DNA of 64,000 nucleotides from Bradyrhizobium lablabi (GTDB lineage Bacteria; Pseudomonadota; Alphaproteobacteria; Rhizobiales; Xanthobacteraceae), in assembly GCF_018131005.1 (NCBI RefSeq), contig NZ_JAFCJK010000005.1, positions 62,001 through 126,000 of the forward strand. The letters are read 5' to 3'. The notes under the pieces were generated by a model. That model was given only the letters and a program-made list of their open reading frames with translations, had not been told where the DNA came from and did no database searches. The translations under genes and the position numbers were made by a program. This document shows, in pieces, positions 34,736 to 42,859 of this stretch. Position 1 is the stretch's first letter, and the number at the start of each line of letters is the position of its first letter.

Positions 34736-36040
34736 TCACAATTGTGACTGACGAGCTAGCAACTTGCTCCTCATCAGCAGCGGCCCGGCGATTCCCGGCA
34801 GCGACATGAACAGCAAAATGGCAATCAACGCCCCGTAGCCGGCGTCGCCGATCGCGGCCGCGTTGTGTCCGGCGTCCGTTCCGGAGGCCTGGCTGGCGGC
34901 GAGCATGGCAAAGCCGATGACCGGTTGCGAAGCGCCGGCGAAGATCCCTGCCGCGGTCGTGTTCACCGAGGCGCCCACACCGATGAGATTCGCCGTGTAG
35001 AGCTTCTTGACGCATTTGAGGACCAGCGGGACGGTCCCGCCGGCGACAAGGCCCAATGCTGCGAACATGATGGTGACGTAGACGAAGCCGAGCGCGTGTG
35101 CGACCGGGGGTAGCAACAGCGCGATCAGAACCATGCGCAGCACGCAGATACGAATTAACGCGCTGTCGAGCGCCGCCGCAGCGCGGTCCGCCACGTGACC
35201 GAGGAAGATCGAGCCAAGTGCGTTACCGATCATGAACGCGAGCAGGGGAGTGCCCGCGGCCGCCGGCGAGATGTTGAAGATATGCGCCACCATCGGGATG
35301 CCCCAGACGCCCGACAGCGTCGTCACAACCGCGAAATGTGATGCAAACGTCATCGCGCAACCCCAGTTCGCGGCGTGGGACAGCGATTGCCGTGCGGCCA
35401 TGATGACGCCCTTCAGCGTCGCGTTGCTGTGCGGTACGGGATCCGACTTCAGCGCAAGCTTGGCGAAGGCGAGGTTGACCAGGCCGACGCAGGCGATGAA
35501 CAGAAAGCAGGCCCGCCAGCCAAAACCAGTGACGGCGGCCGCAAGCGGCGTCGTGGCGATCACGCCGCCGACATAGCCGGAGACCTGCGAAATGCCCGAC
35601 ATCACGCCGAACCTGTCGTCGGAAAAACTTTGCGCGACGAGCTTCAAGAGTGCGGTGAAGACCAGCGCATCGCCACAGGCCACGATCAGGCGCGCGGCAA
35701 AAACGTCGAGCAGGTTTGGCGCGAGCGCGAACGCTGCGCTGCCGAGCGACGAGGCAATCATGCTGACCAGCACGACGCGCTTCACGCCATACCGGTCGAC
35801 CAGAAGGCCTGCCGGAATCTGCATCAGCGTGTAGCCCCAGAAGTAGCTGGAGGCGAGCATCGCAACACCGGCAGCGTCGGTGTTGAAGTCATGCATGAAG
35901 CTCAGGCTGATCGACTGCGGCGACACGCGCTGCAGGAAGGCGATCGCATAGGCGATGGCCACCGTCGCCCATGCCAGGTAGGCGCGGTCGGCAAGGCGCG
36001 AGACGGGAGCGTATACGGCTTGCTGTCCGAGCATCGACAT
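34736..36040 (-). CDS. MFS transporter
   Basis: A 434-residue transporter with 12 membrane helices. The motif-A-like loop between helices 2 and 3 reads GLLVDRYGVKRVVLVS. It resembles the sugar-acid/anion or efflux MFS groups; the substrate is unknown. The start at 36040 overlaps the stop of the GNAT gene (TGATG); a GTG one codon earlier and an ATG at 36034 are alternatives. Tight coupling on both sides suggests it moves the substrate or product of the neighbouring enzymes. Confidence 0.85.
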   Translation of the reverse strand: MSMLGQQAVYAPVSRLADRAYLAWATVAIAYAIAFLQRVSPQSISLSFMHDFNTDAAGVAMLASSYFWGYTLMQIPAGLLVDRYGVKRVVLVSMIASSLGSAAFALAPNLLDVFAARLIVACGDALVFTALLKLVAQSFSDDRFGVMSGISQVSGYVGGVIATTPLAAAVTGFGWRACFLFIACVGLVNLAFAKLALKSDPVPHSNATLKGVIMAARQSLSHAANWGCAMTFASHFAVVTTLSGVWGIPMVAHIFNISPAAAGTPLLAFMIGNALGSIFLGHVADRAAAALDSALIRICVLRMVLIALLLPPVAHALGFVYVTIMFAALGLVAGGTVPLVLKCVKKLYTANLIGVGASVNTTAAGIFAGASQPVIGFAMLAASQASGTDAGHNAAAIGDAGYGALIAILLFMSLPGIAGPLLMRSKLLARQSQL

Positions 36041-36750
36041 CACACCCTTGCGTAACCAACCGAAAACAGAGCATCAGCTGAATTCGGAATTTTGCGTGAC
36101 ATCGCCACATCAACGAGCGACGCGGTGCCGTGATAGCTTTGCCGATGGTGCTTTATGTGGCCATAGGCCCCGCGCATGATCATGTCGGGCAGTTCGAGCG
36201 GCTTGCCCGGATAAAGCGAGGCGCACATTTCGACGCAGGCCGCCTGCAGGGCGGGATCCTGCGCGTCGTCCAGCAGCGACGGGGTCACCTTTTCGCAAAT
36301 CTTCGCATTGGCGGCCCAAACGATGGGATTGCGGGTTCGCCAGCCATACAGCATGCCGTCAGCTCGCTCGGCGGCGCCTGAGCGCTTCAGGACTTCAGTG
36401 GTAAAGAAGCCGTAAAGGCCGCGACCCTGGTGCGCGGGAAGCACCTCGGTGCCGCTGCGGTAGATCGCAAGTCCAGTCGAGATTTCCAGGATGCGATAGA
36501 CCGAGAAGGCCACCAGACCCGAGCCATCATAGACCAGGATGAGGCTGTATTTCTTGTCGAATGGCGAGGAGGTAGCCGTCCAGTGCGGCTCGACGGCCTG
36601 CCAATTGACAGCGATGATGCCGTTCATAGCATCCATCAGCGGCCGGCGGTCGGCGTGATCGATTTCGGACGCGTCGGGGAAGCTGTAGATCGCGTAATCC
36701 GCCCAGGGCGATTTAAGTCCCTGATATCTGCTGCCTAGATTTCGCGACAT
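36040..36750 (-). CDS. GNAT-family acyltransferase-like protein
   Basis: A 236-residue protein with a central GNAT fold. The acyl-CoA loop is RSGTEVLPAHQGRGLYGFF (HQGRGLYG fits the Q-x-x-G-x-G/A pattern) and is followed by a C-terminal domain of about 100 residues without a known match. It probably transfers an acetyl or other acyl group to an amine. It is the first gene of the operon GNAT-MFS-YqcI-cupin, divergent from a GlxA-type regulator across 63 bases, so the regulator probably controls it. Confidence 0.75.
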   Translation of the reverse strand: MSRNLGSRYQGLKSPWADYAIYSFPDASEIDHADRRPLMDAMNGIIAVNWQAVEPHWTATSSPFDKKYSLILVYDGSGLVAFSVYRILEISTGLAIYRSGTEVLPAHQGRGLYGFFTTEVLKRSGAAERADGMLYGWRTRNPIVWAANAKICEKVTPSLLDDAQDPALQAACVEMCASLYPGKPLELPDMIMRGAYGHIKHHRQSYHGTASLVDVAMSRKIPNSADALFSVGYARV

Positions 36751-36813
36751 TGCAGAACCCCAGTATTCCGTCGCGAGCTATACAGGTGTGCCTCGAATGG
36801 CTTAAAGGACAAT

Positions 36814-37836
36814 ATGCCCTCGAAAACTGCCAAATCGTCGGCCCAACACGAGCCGCAGGAGAAAGTACCCACGCGACGGATCGCGATCGTTGCCTTTCCG
36901 GGCGTGACCCTGCTCGACATTTCCGGCCCGGCGCAGGTGTTTGCGGAATTGGAAGCGATCGAATTACCGGGTCCAGGCTATTCGCTGTCCTACCTCTCGT
37001 CCTCGGGTGGGCTGGTGCCGACTGACGTCGGCATGATGATCGACACGTCGCCCATCGACGAGATTGAGCCCAACGAGGTCGATACGCTGGTCGTCCCGGG
37101 CGGCCCGGGCATCTGGCAGATCCGCAATGACGAGAAGCTGATGGATTGGGTTGGCGAGGTGCTGCCCAAGGCCCGCCGCGTCGCTTCGGTGTGCCTCGGG
37201 GCGTTTGCGCTGGCCTGGACGGGGATCTTGGACGGCAAGCGTGCTGCAACGCACTGGCGCTATTGTCCCCGGCTGCAGGACAGCTTCCCCGAGATCCGAG
37301 TTGAACCGAATGCGATCTTTGTCAAGGACGGGCGGGTCTGGTCGTCGGCCGGCGTCAGTGCCGGCATCGACCTGGCGCTCGCCATGATCGAGGAGGATTT
37401 CGGCCACACGACCGCGCTCGATGTGGCACGCAGGCTAGTAGTGTTCCTGAAGCGGCCCGGCGGCCAAAGTCAATTCTCGACCGTTCTCGCGGCGCAGGCA
37501 TCTGACGTCGAGGGCCGCTTCAGCGCACTGCATGCCTGGATTATCGAGAACATTGCAAGCGACCTAAAGGTGGAAACGCTCGCCGAAAGAGCCGGCATGA
37601 CGGCACGCACGTTCGCGCGCACCTATGTCAGCCGCACCGGAATGACGCCTGCCAGCGGCGTCGAGGCGCTGCGGGTCGAGACCGCACGGTTGTTACTCGA
37701 AAGCAGCCATATCGGCGGCGTGGTTGAGGTCGCAAAGCGCGCGGGCTTTGGTGATGACGAGCGCATGCGGCGGGCCTTTCTACGGCATCTCGGCGTCTCT
37801 CCGACCGAATACCGAAACCGCTTCTCGGGACGGTGA
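36814..37836 (+). CDS. GlxA-type regulator: DJ-1/PfpI domain plus AraC helix-turn-helix
   Basis: A 340-residue regulator. A basic N-terminal tail precedes a class I amidotransferase-like domain (residues about 18-190, nucleophile-elbow Cys in ASVCLGAFALAW). The AraC-type DNA-binding domain is at about 235-335 (AERAGMTARTFARTYVSRTG and VAKRAGFGDDERMRRAF). Relatives control arginine, choline, carnitine and glycine betaine use, so an N-rich metabolite is a plausible inducer. It starts 63 bases from the divergent GNAT gene, with an AAAGGAC ribosome site. Confidence 0.88.
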   Translation: MPSKTAKSSAQHEPQEKVPTRRIAIVAFPGVTLLDISGPAQVFAELEAIELPGPGYSLSYLSSSGGLVPTDVGMMIDTSPIDEIEPNEVDTLVVPGGPGIWQIRNDEKLMDWVGEVLPKARRVASVCLGAFALAWTGILDGKRAATHWRYCPRLQDSFPEIRVEPNAIFVKDGRVWSSAGVSAGIDLALAMIEEDFGHTTALDVARRLVVFLKRPGGQSQFSTVLAAQASDVEGRFSALHAWIIENIASDLKVETLAERAGMTARTFARTYVSRTGMTPASGVEALRVETARLLLESSHIGGVVEVAKRAGFGDDERMRRAFLRHLGVSPTEYRNRFSGR

Positions 37837-37970
37837 CGGCCGGAATTTTTTCTAAAGAAATGTATCTGACGCGCGAATAGCAGGCTTTCGCAAGCGTGCT
37901 CATCGTTGAAGGCGGTAGCTTTTCTGGTTTGTCTGCGGCTAATGTGCCGGCCAAAATGGGAGAAGACACA

Positions 37971-39104
37971 ATGAACGATGCGACACCAATGCGGCCGGCG
38001 CGCAACGTCGAGCTTGGCGCCAGCGGTGAGGAATACCAGAATCTTCACGAATTCGTGCGGAAGGCTCGCGCCAAACTCAACCAGAACGCCTGGGACTATA
38101 TTGTCGGCGCGGCCGAGACCGAGACCACGATGCGCCGCAATCGGATGGCGCTGGACGAGATCGCGTTCCGGCCGCGCGTGCTGCGCAACGTCGCGAATGT
38201 CGACCCTTCGACCGAGGTCTTTGGACGCAGATTGCGGATGCCGGTGATGATAGCCCCGGTCGGGGCTCTTGAAATCTTCGATCCCGAGGCAGGTGCCGCC
38301 GTCGCGCGGGGGGCCGGTGCCTTTGGCGCGGCCCATATGCTCAGTTCGGTCTCCGAACCGGGGTTGGAAAATACAGCTAAGGCCGCTCCCGATGCGTTGC
38401 GGATCTTTCAGCTTTACGTGCGCGGTGATGACGGGTTCGTCGAGGACGTCGTGCGCCGCAGCATCGCCAATGGCTACGCCGCATTCTGCCTGACGGTCGA
38501 TACCGCACACTACAGCCGCCGCGAGCGCGATATCGCCAAGCGCTATGTCCGCGAGAGCCGCCTTCGCGCCACCGGCGGCGATTTCCAGAAGGGACTGGAA
38601 TGGCGGACGGTGAAATTGATCAAGGACAAGTTCAAGATTCCGCTCATCCTCAAGGGGATCGCGACCGCAGAGGACGCCAGGATGGCGGTCGATCACGGAG
38701 TCGACTGGATCTACGTGTCCAATCACGGCGGGCGTCAGCTCGACCACGGGCGTGGTTCAATGCATGTGCTGCCTGAGATTGTCCAGGCGGTCGCAGGCCG
38801 CGCCAAAATTATGGTCGACGGCTCGTTCTGCCGCGGCACCGATATCGTGAAAGCGATCATTTCCGGGGCCGACCTCGTCGGCATCGGCCGCCTGCAATGT
38901 TGGGCGCTCGCTGCCGCGGGCGAGGTTGGGATCGTCCGGATGCTGGAATTGCTTGAGGACGAGGTGATCCGCTGCCTCGGGCTGCTTGGCGTCACGAGTT
39001 TTGCCGAGTTGGACAAGTCCTATCTGCATCCGGGAACGCCTACCAATCCGCCGGGCGTGTTCAGCGCCTTCCCGCTGCTGGATATTGAGCCCTATCGCTA
39101 TTGA
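37971..39104 (+). CDS. FMN-dependent alpha-hydroxy-acid oxidase (lactate oxidase-like)
   Basis: A 377-residue TIM-barrel flavoprotein of the glycolate/lactate oxidase family. The active-site His is in SNHGGRQLD; the FMN contacts are APVGALEIFDPEAG, FQLYV and VDGSFCRGTDIVKAI. It oxidises an L-2-hydroxy acid to the keto acid. The start at 37971 has GGGAGAAG upstream; longer in-frame starts lack a good site. It follows the GlxA-type regulator in the same direction after about 130 bases; whether it belongs to that regulon is open. Confidence 0.88.
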   Translation: MNDATPMRPARNVELGASGEEYQNLHEFVRKARAKLNQNAWDYIVGAAETETTMRRNRMALDEIAFRPRVLRNVANVDPSTEVFGRRLRMPVMIAPVGALEIFDPEAGAAVARGAGAFGAAHMLSSVSEPGLENTAKAAPDALRIFQLYVRGDDGFVEDVVRRSIANGYAAFCLTVDTAHYSRRERDIAKRYVRESRLRATGGDFQKGLEWRTVKLIKDKFKIPLILKGIATAEDARMAVDHGVDWIYVSNHGGRQLDHGRGSMHVLPEIVQAVAGRAKIMVDGSFCRGTDIVKAIISGADLVGIGRLQCWALAAAGEVGIVRMLELLEDEVIRCLGLLGVTSFAELDKSYLHPGTPTNPPGVFSAFPLLDIEPYRY

Positions 39105-39246
39105 GCCGGTGCGCGCTCGCGCGGGTGGTTTTGCGACTAGATCGCGGTTCATCCGAACCGCGCGCTCGTCGCATAACTCCGTAGCGTCCACGAAGACGCC
39201 GCGGCAACGACAAAGTCTGATCGAATTGACCCACTAGGCGGTGCGG

Positions 39247-39450
39247 ATGGCAGAGAACCCGTTCGCTGAATTCCCTCTCGAAAGAGCAATCACACTGCGC
39301 TGGGCCCTGCGCGACATCCAGGCTCGCCGGCTGAAACTGTCACCGGTCAGCGACGAGGATTTGCAGGTCCTGACGGACCGTGGCCTGGTCGAATTACAGG
39401 ATGACGGGCCGGTGCTGACGCCGGCGGGAGCTGCGGTCCTGAGCGGCTAG
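39247..39450 (+). CDS. Small protein of unknown function
   Basis: A 67-residue protein with helix-rich composition, ending LTDRGLVELQDDGPVLTPAGAAVLSG. This pattern resembles a winged-helix wing (x-L-V-x-L-x-x-G-x-x-L-T-P-A-G), so it could be a minimal DNA-binding fold. Starts at 39241 (GTG) and 39247 (ATG) are both possible. No operon partner. Confidence 0.5.
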   Translation: MAENPFAEFPLERAITLRWALRDIQARRLKLSPVSDEDLQVLTDRGLVELQDDGPVLTPAGAAVLSG

Positions 39451-39512
39451 GCGGCGACGACCCACGTTCCCAAACATGATACGGGATAGTGTGTAGCGGT
39501 CATCGCACCATA

Positions 39513-39596
39513 GCGGTTTCGAGCGAAGTGGGTGGCGGTTCGCATGAAGAAAGCGTGCCAAAGCAAGAATCTAGCACATTGAATCAGAACCGATAC
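39513..39596 (+). repeat. Dispersed Bradyrhizobium-type intergenic repeat, copy 1
   Basis: A degenerate block containing CATAGC, TTTCGAGCGAAGTGGGT, CGGTTCGC and GAAGAAA, ending TTGAATCAGAACCG. A second copy lies at 41937-42023 in the opposite direction. I recall near-identical elements scattered between genes in Bradyrhizobium and relatives. The function is unknown. Confidence 0.65.
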
Positions 39597-39600
39597 CGTT

Positions 39601-39786
39601 TCAGCGCGCCTTCAGGAAGCTTTCGCCGGAATTGCAGGGCGCGCAACGATAGGTCAGCACGTCGTAAGCTTGGTCGCGCGGCTCGATCAGGGCGAGCCGC
39701 ATCTGCGCGCCGCACTTCATGCACGGCATTTTTATGGTGGTCTCAAATCGGGTGCACGTCGGTGTCGGCCGAAAGGTGCGTAGCAT
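39601..39786 (-). CDS. Small zinc-ribbon-like protein
   Basis: A protein of up to 61 residues with two CxxC pairs: MPCMKCGAQMRL and TYRCAPCNSGESF, about 22 residues apart. This is a likely zinc ribbon. The start is uncertain: GTG at 39822, ATG at 39786, or an ATG immediately before the first CxxC. It lies between a dispersed repeat and the phasin gene and is not in an operon. Function unknown. Confidence 0.55.
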   Translation of the reverse strand: MLRTFRPTPTCTRFETTIKMPCMKCGAQMRLALIEPRDQAYDVLTYRCAPCNSGESFLKAR

Positions 39787-39993
39787 TGTTTTCCATGTCC
39801 CCAGGAGAGAACGCAACGCCACTAACCGAAACGCGAATCACTATGCCACAGTCCTGACATGATTGGAATCCGCGCGGTAACGAGGTCCGGATGCCGGTTT
39901 GGGTAAATTTTCCTGACCGGCGAAGCCGTCTGGCGCTGACGTCGCGATATTCTATGCTAACCTCGGCAGATGCTATTTCAGGGAGCGATCATA

Positions 39994-40344
39994 ATGGAGC
40001 CGAAACTCGAAGTTCCTGCCGAATTGCGCGACCTTGCGGAAAAGACGATCGACCAGGCTGAGAGGGCCTTCGGCCTGTTCTTCGACGCCGCCACGAAGTC
40101 TATGACGGCGATGCCGGGCGCCGGAGCGGATATATCCAAACAGGCGCTCTCGTTCACCGAGCAAAACATGAAGGCCGCATTCGATCACGCGCGAAAGCTG
40201 GTGCACGCGACCGACTTGCAGGAGGCAATGCGGATCCAGTCGGAATTTCTGCGTAGCCAGTTCACCAATGCCGGCGAGCATATGCGCCAGATCACCGGCA
40301 ACGTGATGTCTGCGACGAAGGACGCGACGAAGGGAAAATTCTAG
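39994..40344 (+). CDS. Phasin-family protein
   Basis: A 116-residue amphipathic helical protein of the phasin_2 type (AELRDLAEKTIDQAERAFG, then LSFTEQNMKAAFDHARKLV and MRIQSEFLRSQF). Phasins coat polyhydroxyalkanoate granules or act as small stress-linked helical proteins. The start at 39994 has GGGAGCG upstream. It converges on the DUF883-like gene with 9 bases between the stops. Confidence 0.85.
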   Translation: MEPKLEVPAELRDLAEKTIDQAERAFGLFFDAATKSMTAMPGAGADISKQALSFTEQNMKAAFDHARKLVHATDLQEAMRIQSEFLRSQFTNAGEHMRQITGNVMSATKDATKGKF

Positions 40345-40353
40345 CCCTTGAAC

Positions 40354-40614
40354 CTAGCGCCTGCGCGCAACGGCGACGCCGAACAGGAAGGCAACGAACA
40401 GGCTGGCGAGCGGCGCCTCGCGTGTGATCGCGCTTACGGCGGCAAGTGCTCCACCCGGCCGCCGCGAGGAGGCGATTGCTTCGCTCAGTCGATCGACTGC
40501 CGCTCGAAGTCCATCCGACACCTCGGTTATCGTGCGCGAAACATCGGTTGCCGTATCGATCGCACGTTCGCCGAGACCTGGTTGCAGTGGTGATTCCGGT
40601 GTTTCGAAGCTCAT
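40354..40614 (-). CDS. Small C-terminally anchored membrane protein, DUF883/ElaB-like
   Basis: An 86-residue protein with a soluble helical part (IDTATDVSRTITEVSDGLR) and one C-terminal membrane helix, LASLFVAFLFGVAVARRR. That layout matches the ElaB/YqjD/DUF883 group of ribosome- or stress-linked tail-anchored proteins. Function here unknown. The start at 40614 is chosen because the family layout begins there. Confidence 0.65.
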   Translation of the reverse strand: MSFETPESPLQPGLGERAIDTATDVSRTITEVSDGLRAAVDRLSEAIASSRRPGGALAAVSAITREAPLASLFVAFLFGVAVARRR

Positions 40615-40893
40615 GTGGCGGGCCATCGTTGCACTGATGAAGGAAGCAGCCGCCACCTTTGGCTATCCGCGCGTGCGCATGTTTTGAACAGCGGGTCGGA
40701 CGACCTTTGGCTATCCGCGACAGGCGCCGTTAAGAACGGCGGGTGGCGGCCACGTCTAGGAAATGCCGAACTCAAGGATTGGTTCCGCAACTGCGCCCGC
40801 TTGCCGCGCGCGGGAACTAGAAACTTCCGCACGGGTCAGCGCTTGTTACACCAGCAACAATTGCGGACGTGGATGTAAACCTGGGCGCATGCG

Positions 40894-41178
40894 ATGGCGA
40901 AGGCTCGTTTGATCAAGAATCGTGACCGGCATGGCGGCACGCCGCTTGTTATCTCGGCGGTCGTAGCGGTGCTCGGCGTGTCCGGCATGCTGATTGTCGA
41001 TCATGGTCCGTGGGCCAAGCCGAAGATGAAGACGGCCGCCGTCGCGAACTACACGACGACCGGCGAGGCCGCGCGGGCGGCAGGCGCGACGGTGACGCCG
41101 ACCGAACCCAAGGCACCGCTCGAGCCCTCTCCGCCGGGGCCAAAGCCTGTCCATCCCGTGAACCAGCCCCCGCCGTAG
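40894..41178 (+). CDS. Small single-span membrane protein with proline-rich tail
   Basis: A 94-residue protein. It has a basic N-terminus, one hydrophobic helix (residues about 18-36, LVISAVVAVLGVSGMLIV), a linker, and an extended proline-rich C-terminus (PKAPLEPSPPGPKPVHP). It is probably anchored in the inner membrane with a periplasmic tail. I recognise no family. No operon partner. Confidence 0.5.
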   Translation: MAKARLIKNRDRHGGTPLVISAVVAVLGVSGMLIVDHGPWAKPKMKTAAVANYTTTGEAARAAGATVTPTEPKAPLEPSPPGPKPVHPVNQPPP

Positions 41179-41231
41179 TCGTCGTTTACCTGGGCTGGGA
41201 TCGCCGCTCTCGCAACAAATTTGACTCGAGA

Positions 41232-41258
41232 TTTGACTCGTCGGGCAAATCAGCGGCA
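41232..41258 (+). repeat. Short intergenic repeat, copy 1
   Basis: A 27-base unit sharing the core CGTCGGGCAAATCA with copies at 41568-41593 and 41742-41768, all in the same orientation. The sequence after it (CATGATCGCGAAAT) is also partly shared with copy 3. Confidence 0.7.
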
Positions 41259-41290
41259 AAAGCCATGATCGCGAAATCGGAAACGGGCGG

Positions 41291-41476
41291 TCAACGTACG
41301 CTGACGAACATGCCCCAGGCCGCCGCAAGGCCGGCAGCGACCAAAACCAAAAAAGGATTGTCACAAAACATGCCGCCGTACCGGCACAACGTGCCGCCGA
41401 GCGAGCCGATTTCGTGATGGTTCGCGGCGTAGAACAGGCCCGACAGGACCGCCAGCACGGCAGCAACGAAATACAT
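41291..41476 (-). CDS. Small two-helix membrane protein of unknown function
   Basis: A 61-residue protein with two hydrophobic helices (MYFVAAVLAVLSGLFYAA and FLVLVAAGLAAAWGMFVS). They are separated by a loop with two cysteines (GTLCRYGGMFCDN) that could form a disulphide. GGAGG precedes the start at 41476 at good spacing. It lies between short repeats. Function unknown. Confidence 0.65.
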   Translation of the reverse strand: MYFVAAVLAVLSGLFYAANHHEIGSLGGTLCRYGGMFCDNPFLVLVAAGLAAAWGMFVSVR

Positions 41477-41567
41477 CGACGCCTCCTTGCGATGCGAGCG
41501 TGGCCGTTTCGACCGACGCCTGTTAAACAACCTTGATGCCGGGTGCGAGCGAGCGCCGACCGACGGC

Positions 41568-41593
41568 TTGACGCGTCGGGCAAATCAGCGGCA
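41568..41593 (+). repeat. Short intergenic repeat, copy 2
   Basis: This copy has the core CGTCGGGCAAATCAGCGGCA, identical to copy 1 over 20 bases. The flanks differ, so the repeated unit is short or decayed. Confidence 0.7.
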
Positions 41594-41741
41594 CACTGAC
41601 ATCATCAGCAGCAATCATAGAGCGACGGGAGGGCGGTCGGCAGCACGATACGCCCGTTATGCACCAGTTTTCGGCGAAGCAGTTTCTCTCCGTCAAAGTC
41701 AATGCCGCGAATTTTACGGATTTCATTCAGTCCTGGAAAAG

Positions 41742-41768
41742 TTTGACACGTCGGGCAAATCACTGGCA
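41742..41768 (+). repeat. Short intergenic repeat, copy 3
   Basis: This copy has the core CGTCGGGCAAATCA followed by CTGGCA instead of GCGGCA. The following CCATCGCGAAATT resembles the flank of copy 1. A terminator lies 30 bases further on. Confidence 0.7.
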
Positions 41769-41796
41769 TAACACCACCATCGCGAAATTGTTGATG

Positions 41797-41832
41797 GCCC
41801 GCGCGGAGAAATCCGCGGCGGGCTTTTTCTTT
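41797..41832 (+). terminator. Strong intrinsic terminator without an assigned gene
   Basis: A GC-rich stem (GCCCGC plus GCGGA paired with TCCGC plus GCGGGC, one bulge, GAAA tetraloop) is followed by TTTTTCTTTG. This is a textbook rho-independent terminator. No protein gene ends upstream on this strand, so it may end a small RNA that starts near 41.6-41.7 kb. Confidence 0.75.
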
Positions 41833-41936
41833 GCCTTTTTCCGATCGGACGGCGGCCGCACATCACGACGCTGCATCTCCCCACGCCCGCCGCCTGAGCG
41901 TCGGAAGCGCGCCGCCGTCCGAACCCGTTAGAGTCC

Positions 41937-42023
41937 TGATTGAATCCGAACCGAGCTCTGGACTTCCGTTCTGACGCGTTTCTTCGCGCGGACCGGTACC
42001 CACGTGGCTCGAAAAGGCTATGG
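41937..42023 (-). repeat. Dispersed Bradyrhizobium-type intergenic repeat, copy 2 (inverted)
   Basis: Reverse-complemented, it aligns with 39513-39596 through CATAGC, TTTCGAGC, GTGGGT, CGGT-CGC, GAAGAAA and a final TCAATCAG. The pair therefore forms a diverged inverted repeat around 2.3 kb of small genes. Confidence 0.65.
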
Positions 42024-42276
42024 ACCAAGCACGAATTGGCCGGTGCGCGCGAACGCGCCGGCCCTGCGGCGCGGCGAAAGCCGGCGCCGCCCGCGGCCCC
42101 TGTGTTCAGGGATAAGGTTCGTGCCCCAAACGATCGCCGCCCGTCGCGCGATCTGCCGCATATTTTATTCCACGGCGCGTCTCGCGTTGCCGATCGATCG
42201 ACGAGGTTCGCATGGCCGCCTGTCTGATATCGCTCGCGCCTGCGGGCCTGACTACCATCGCACTGCCGGAGGCGAC

Positions 42277-42438
42277 ATGAGCGCCGAGATCATTCAATTC
42301 ATTTCCCGGCCCCGTCACGATTGCGAGAAGACGGATTTCCCGACGATCGCATTCCGTAAGGCTGTGCCTGATCTTGACAAGGATATGATCGACACCACCC
42401 TAAGCGAATACCTGCCGTCCGATTGGCAGGAGAAGTAG
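42277..42438 (+). CDS. Small phage-associated protein of unknown function
   Basis: A 53-residue protein, beginning MSAEIIQFISRPRHD, with an acidic C-terminus. GGAGG lies 6 bases before the start. It is followed after 3 bases by the next small gene, so they are probably co-transcribed. Similar small genes often stand just before terminase in alphaproteobacterial prophages (recollection). No domain recognised. Confidence 0.6.
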   Translation: MSAEIIQFISRPRHDCEKTDFPTIAFRKAVPDLDKDMIDTTLSEYLPSDWQEK

Positions 42439-42441
42439 TAA

Positions 42442-42696
42442 ATGGCGAAGTCGATCACTCAGATACGTTCGCTCGCGCGCAGCCATACGAGAAGCGCAAT
42501 CAATGCGCTTGTCGGCGTGATGCGATCGACCAGCGCGACCCCGGCTGCCCGGGTCTCCGCCGCCAACGCCATCCTCGATCGCGGCTGGGGCAAGCCTCCG
42601 CAAGCTATCGAGAACAGTGATGGAGCGCTGGAGCTTGTCCATCGCATTGAGCGTGTCATCGTCGAGCCTGAGAGTGGCGACAGCAACGACCCTTGA
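42442..42696 (+). CDS. Small phage protein, possible terminase small subunit
   Basis: An 84-residue helical protein with RSLARSHTRSAINALVGVM and a characteristic AANAILDRGWGKPPQ. That motif recurs in small proteins upstream of terminase genes in rhizobial prophages and may be a DNA-binding terminase small subunit. Here it is separated from the large subunit by three copies of a membrane protein gene, an unusual arrangement. Confidence 0.6.
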   Translation: MAKSITQIRSLARSHTRSAINALVGVMRSTSATPAARVSAANAILDRGWGKPPQAIENSDGALELVHRIERVIVEPESGDSNDP

Positions 42697-42859
42697 GCCA
42701 CTACGGCAGCTCGAGATTCAACGAGTCCGTCTGCGGTTGGCCGCTGGGAGTTACTCATCACATTGTGCTTTGTCCTGGCAAACCGGTCTACCAGCCAACC
42801 GGCCGCCATGATGTGTGTTCCGTGTGGAATTTGGCAGAGACTACCTTAGCGAGTGCCCC

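Larger units (their letters stand above)
41477..42276. other. Repeat-rich intergenic region
   Basis: 800 bases with no convincing protein gene. It holds two copies of the GTCGGGCAAATCA repeat, a strong hairpin terminator at 41797-41828 with no gene before it, and an inverted copy of the dispersed Bradyrhizobium-type repeat. Open frames here have no ribosome site or family resemblance. It forms the left edge of the decayed prophage. Confidence 0.55.
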
